A stretch of DNA of 38,418 nt, from assembly GCA_022712915.1 (NCBI GenBank), contig JAFLJQ010000154.1, forward strand, positions 1 through 38,418, in the 5' to 3' direction. A program made the position numbers and the translations under genes. Origin of the DNA: Gammaproteobacteria bacterium (GTDB lineage: Bacteria > Pseudomonadota > Gammaproteobacteria > UBA6429 > Thiohalophilaceae). The notes below the pieces were generated by a model. The model saw only the letters and a list, made by a program, of their open reading frames with translations. It was not told the origin of the DNA and made no database searches. How positions within the stretch are numbered: position 1 is the first letter of the stretch; each line of letters opens with the position of its first letter. Shown here in pieces: positions 35,751-38,418 of the stretch.

Positions 35751-37058
35751 ATGGTTAATATCACACGTCTCGATAGCAATGGCGCCGATTTCTGGTCCCA
35801 GCTCGACAAACTGTTGGCCTGGGATGGTGTTTCCGATGATAAGGTCAATGCCGTGGTGCGTGAAGTGCTGGGTTCCGTGCAACAGCGTGGTGATGCCGCC
35901 GTGCTGGAATACACCAAGAAATTTGATCGCCTCTCTGTCTCCTCTATGGCTGAGCTCAGTATTGATGCTGCTCGGCTGGAACAGGCCGCGAACACTATTT
36001 CAACCGAGCAACGTGAGGCACTCGAACGTGCTGTCGATAGGCTACGTCTCTATCACAATCATCAGAAGATGGAGAGTTGGTGTTATACCGAAGCCGATGG
36101 CACGATGTTGGGTCAGCAGATCACGGCACTGGATCGGGTTGGCGTTTATGTCCCCGGTGGTAAGGCCGCTTATCCCTCGTCGGTATTAATGAATGTCGTA
36201 CCGGCCCATGTCGCCGGTGTGGGCGAGATCATCATGGTGGTGCCCACGCCCGATGGTGTCGTGAATGAACTCGTATTAGCTGCTGCCCATATCGCCGGGG
36301 TTAGCTCGGTGTTTACCATCGGTGGTGCGCAGGCGGTGGCGGCGCTGGCCTATGGTACGGAGACCGTGCCGCAGGTCGATAAGATCGTCGGCCCGGGCAA
36401 TATCTATGTGGCAACCGCCAAGTCGATGGTCTTTGGCCATGTTGGTATCGACATGATCGCTGGGCCGTCTGAGATTCTGGTGATTTGTGATGGCAAGACC
36501 GATCCCGACTGGATTGCCATGGACTTGTTCTCTCAGGCCGAGCACGATGAAGATGCCCAGTCTATTTTGCTTTCACCCGATGCTGATTTTCTCGATAGAG
36601 TACAGTCCAGCATCAACAAACTGTTACCCAGCATGGAACGTGCCGCGATCATCAAGTCCTCACTCGGTGCCCGTGGTGCCCTGGTGAAAGTCGATAGCAT
36701 GGAAAAGGCGGTGGAAGTGAGCAATTACATTGCGCCGGAACATCTGGAACTGTCGGTGGAAGATCCACAGGCCATGGCCACGCAAATACGCCATGCCGGC
36801 GCCATCTTTATGGGTCGTTATACCGCCGAGGCCGTGGGTGATTATTGTGCAGGCCCCAACCACGTCCTGCCGACCTCCCGTACCGCACGATTCAGTTCAC
36901 CACTGGGTGTGTACGATTTCCAAAAACGCTCCAGCCTGATTATGTGCTCCGAAGACGGTGCGTCTGAACTGGGCAAGACGGCTTCGGTGTTGGCGCGAGG
37001 TGAAGGTTTGACTGCCCATGCTCGTTCCGCTGAATACCGCATTAAGCGCACTCTATAA
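35751..37058 (+). CDS. hisD: Histidinol dehydrogenase
   Basis: The 435-residue zinc enzyme performs the last two steps of histidine synthesis, oxidising histidinol to histidine with NAD. Signatures include [30 protein letters not shown], the zinc-binding QAEHDEDAQ and [13 protein letters not shown]. Length is equal to family norms (434 in E. coli). The stop codon TAA falls inside the first terminal repeat of element B (37053-37060), so the last residues may have been shaped by that element. Confidence 0.97.
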   Translation: MVNITRLDSNGADFWSQLDKLLAWDGVSDDKVNAVVREVLGSVQQRGDAAVLEYTKKFDRLSVSSMAELSIDAARLEQAANTISTEQREALERAVDRLRLYHNHQKMESWCYTEADGTMLGQQITALDRVGVYVPGGKAAYPSSVLMNVVPAHVAGVGEIIMVVPTPDGVVNELVLAAAHIAGVSSVFTIGGAQAVAALAYGTETVPQVDKIVGPGNIYVATAKSMVFGHVGIDMIAGPSEILVICDGKTDPDWIAMDLFSQAEHDEDAQSILLSPDADFLDRVQSSINKLLPSMERAAIIKSSLGARGALVKVDSMEKAVEVSNYIAPEHLELSVEDPQAMATQIRHAGAIFMGRYTAEAVGDYCAGPNHVLPTSRTARFSSPLGVYDFQKRSSLIMCSEDGASELGKTASVLARGEGLTAHARSAEYRIKRTL

Positions 37059-37204
37059 ATGCACTTTTTCCGCGATAGCGGCGTCAGCGCCGTGCTCGAA
37101 CACCTGGACGGCACCTTGTCCTCATGTATTCTATATACACTACGGTTTTCCGCGCGGTGCTTCCTTGCTCTCACAAAAAAATTACTATTTATAGAAGCGC
37201 CCTT
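37053..37204 (+). repeat. Intergenic element B with terminal inverted repeats, upstream of hisC
   Basis: Exact 8-bp inverted ends are CTATAAAT at 37053-37060 and ATTTATAG at 37187-37194. The outer end continues AGAAGCGCCCTT, as in element A before kdsD. The interior holds nested dyads: GCACC/GGTGC arms at about 37111-37115 and 37156-37160, and TGTAT...ATACA around 37125-37139. It fills the 167-base space between hisD and hisC and ends 21 bases before the hisC ATG. It could fold into a long imperfect hairpin in RNA. Confidence 0.65.
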
Positions 37205-37225
37205 AAACCTTAAAAGGGAACAGAC

Positions 37226-38299
37226 ATGAGTCGCTACTGGAGCAAGGTGGTGCAACAACTGTCACCCTATGTGCCGGGTGAACAACCTAAGCTCGACAAT
37301 CTGGTTAAACTCAACACCAACGAAAATCCCTATGGGCCTTCACCAAAAGTCATAGAAGCCATACAGACCGAGTTGGGCGATAATCTGCGTCTCTATCCCG
37401 ACCCGGCTTCAGAACAATTACGCCAGACTGTGGCCGATTATTACGGCATTCAAGCAGAACAGATATTTGTTGGCAATGGCTCTGATGAAGTGCTGGCCCA
37501 TCTGTTTAATGCTTTATTAAAACATGAGCAATCGATCCTGTTTCCCGACATCAGTTATAGTTTCTATCCTGTCTATTGCGGACTGTATGGCATCGACTAT
37601 AAATGTGTGCCACTGGCCGACGACTTCAGCCTGAAGGTTAAAGATTATCTTCAACCCAATGGCGGCATCATCTTCCCTAACCCCAATGCCCCGACTGGGC
37701 AGTTAGTCTCACTGGTCGATATAGAATGGCTGCTGGAAAACAATACCGACTCCGTCGTTGTTATCGATGAAGCCTATATCGATTTTGGTGGTGAGAGCGC
37801 CGTAAAACTTATAGACCGTTTTCCAAATTTGTTAGTGACTCAAACCCTTTCTAAATCACGATCCCTGGCCGGTTTGCGTGTGGGCCTGGCCTTTGGACAT
37901 GTTGACTTGATTGAAGCCTTGATCAGAGTGAAGGACAGTTTTAATTCTTACCCCATGGATAGTCTCGCTTCAGTTGGGGCGGTTGCAGCCTTTGAAGATA
38001 AAAAATATTTTGAATCGATTTGTAACAAGGTAATTGAAAGTCGCCAAAAATTGGCAGATGAATTAACGCAACTTGGTTTTGAGATGTCGCCATCGTCTGC
38101 AAATTTTGTCTTTGCCCGTCATGCACAACGAGATGCCGGTGAATTAGCGGCTGCCTTGCGGGGGCATGGGGTGATTGTTCGACACTTTAAACAGGATCGG
38201 ATTGAACAGTATTTGCGGATCACTGTGGGGACGGATCAGCAGAACAAGGTTCTGCTTGAGGCTTTGAAGTCTATACTGGCTTCATACGTTAGTTCTTAA
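37226..38299 (+). CDS. hisC: Histidinol-phosphate aminotransferase
   Basis: The 357-residue PLP enzyme converts imidazole-acetol phosphate and glutamate to histidinol phosphate. The substrate loop [12 protein letters not shown] is near 29-40, the PLP-contacting NPNAPTGQL is near 152-160, DEAYIDFG at 181-188, and the Schiff-base Lys210 lies in [25 protein letters not shown] lies eight or so bases before the ATG. It is separated from hisD by element B, unlike the usual tight hisD-hisC junction. Confidence 0.97.
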   Translation: MSRYWSKVVQQLSPYVPGEQPKLDNLVKLNTNENPYGPSPKVIEAIQTELGDNLRLYPDPASEQLRQTVADYYGIQAEQIFVGNGSDEVLAHLFNALLKHEQSILFPDISYSFYPVYCGLYGIDYKCVPLADDFSLKVKDYLQPNGGIIFPNPNAPTGQLVSLVDIEWLLENNTDSVVVIDEAYIDFGGESAVKLIDRFPNLLVTQTLSKSRSLAGLRVGLAFGHVDLIEALIRVKDSFNSYPMDSLASVGAVAAFEDKKYFESICNKVIESRQKLADELTQLGFEMSPSSANFVFARHAQRDAGELAAALRGHGVIVRHFKQDRIEQYLRITVGTDQQNKVLLEALKSILASYVSS

Positions 38300-38418
38300 G
38301 CTGTACAAAAAACAGGCGTCAATCCAAGCTTAGCGCGACCTGACAACCTATCACGTTCAGGGTGAGCGCGTTTTGCATTCGTTGACAAGTATTCTAATGC
38401 ACGCAGAACCGCTGCCTT
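38296..38418 (-). pseudogene. Possible C-terminal remnant of a tyrosine-recombinase-like gene (partial)
   Basis: The minus strand is open from the window end to a TAA at 38296, which overlaps the hisC stop. The 40 residues start KAAVLRALEYLSTNAKRAHPERDRL. This resembles the core-binding/catalytic junction of small integrases (K..VL......L.Y......HP.RDR.). It then departs into unrelated residues and stops, where an intact integrase would continue for over 100 residues. It is either a truncated integrase or a chance reading frame; only pattern recall supports it. Confidence 0.25.

Overview
The window is a chromosomal segment from a non-enteric gammaproteobacterium. It carries the conserved block mlaFED-B / ibaG / murA / hisG / hisD / hisC on the plus strand. 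Facing it on the minus strand is yrbG-like / kdsD / kdsC / lptCAB / rpoN / hpf / ptsN / hprK / rapZ / EIIA-Man / ptsH / ptsI. The HPr kinase gene and the short HisG are typical of non-enteric Proteobacteria. The exact lineage cannot be fixed from this sequence alone.

Layout. Positions 1-1394 are an accessory edge: the 5' end of an IS3-like transposase, a SRAP (YedK/HMCES) abasic-site shield gene, and a response-regulator receiver domain that has lost its middle. Positions 1395-7336 form a plus-strand run of housekeeping genes: holA, proA, nadD, rsfS, rlmH, maf and rng. Positions 7377-15786 carry yhdP, a small secreted protein of unknown function, a nitrilase-family amidase, tldD, yjgA (opposite strand) and pmbA. 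Positions 15797-29833 are all minus strand: a DUF2007-like small gene, mgtE, a permease-less PTS phosphorelay, rpoN/hpf, the Lpt/Kdo lipopolysaccharide genes, a one-domain HMA protein, a CaCA antiporter and the lipoprotein mlaA. Positions 29906-30847 hold a small zinc-ribbon-like gene divergent from a DUF72-like gene. Positions 30894-38299 carry the Mla transporter genes (without mlaC), ibaG, murA and three histidine genes. The last 120 bases may be a fragment of an integrase-like gene on the minus strand.

How the genes work together. Much of the window concerns the cell envelope: LPS transport and Kdo synthesis (lptABC, kdsCD), phospholipid asymmetry (mlaA, mlaFEDB, yhdP) and peptidoglycan precursor synthesis (murA). 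The PTS genes form a signalling chain (PtsI to HPr to EIIA proteins, with HprK acting on HPr Ser46) next to rpoN and rapZ. No sugar permease is present, so the role is probably regulatory.

The least ordinary feature is a pair of diverged intergenic elements, at 27569-27778 and 37053-37204. Each has 8-bp terminal inverted repeats and a shared end motif. Each sits in the same orientation about 20-30 bases before the start codon of the next gene (kdsD and hisC). Other points of note are the missing mlaC, the gutted receiver domain, a small orphan secreted protein, a hairpin touching the mgtE ribosome-binding site, and a 7-bp tandem repeat. I saw no tRNA, rRNA or CRISPR array.
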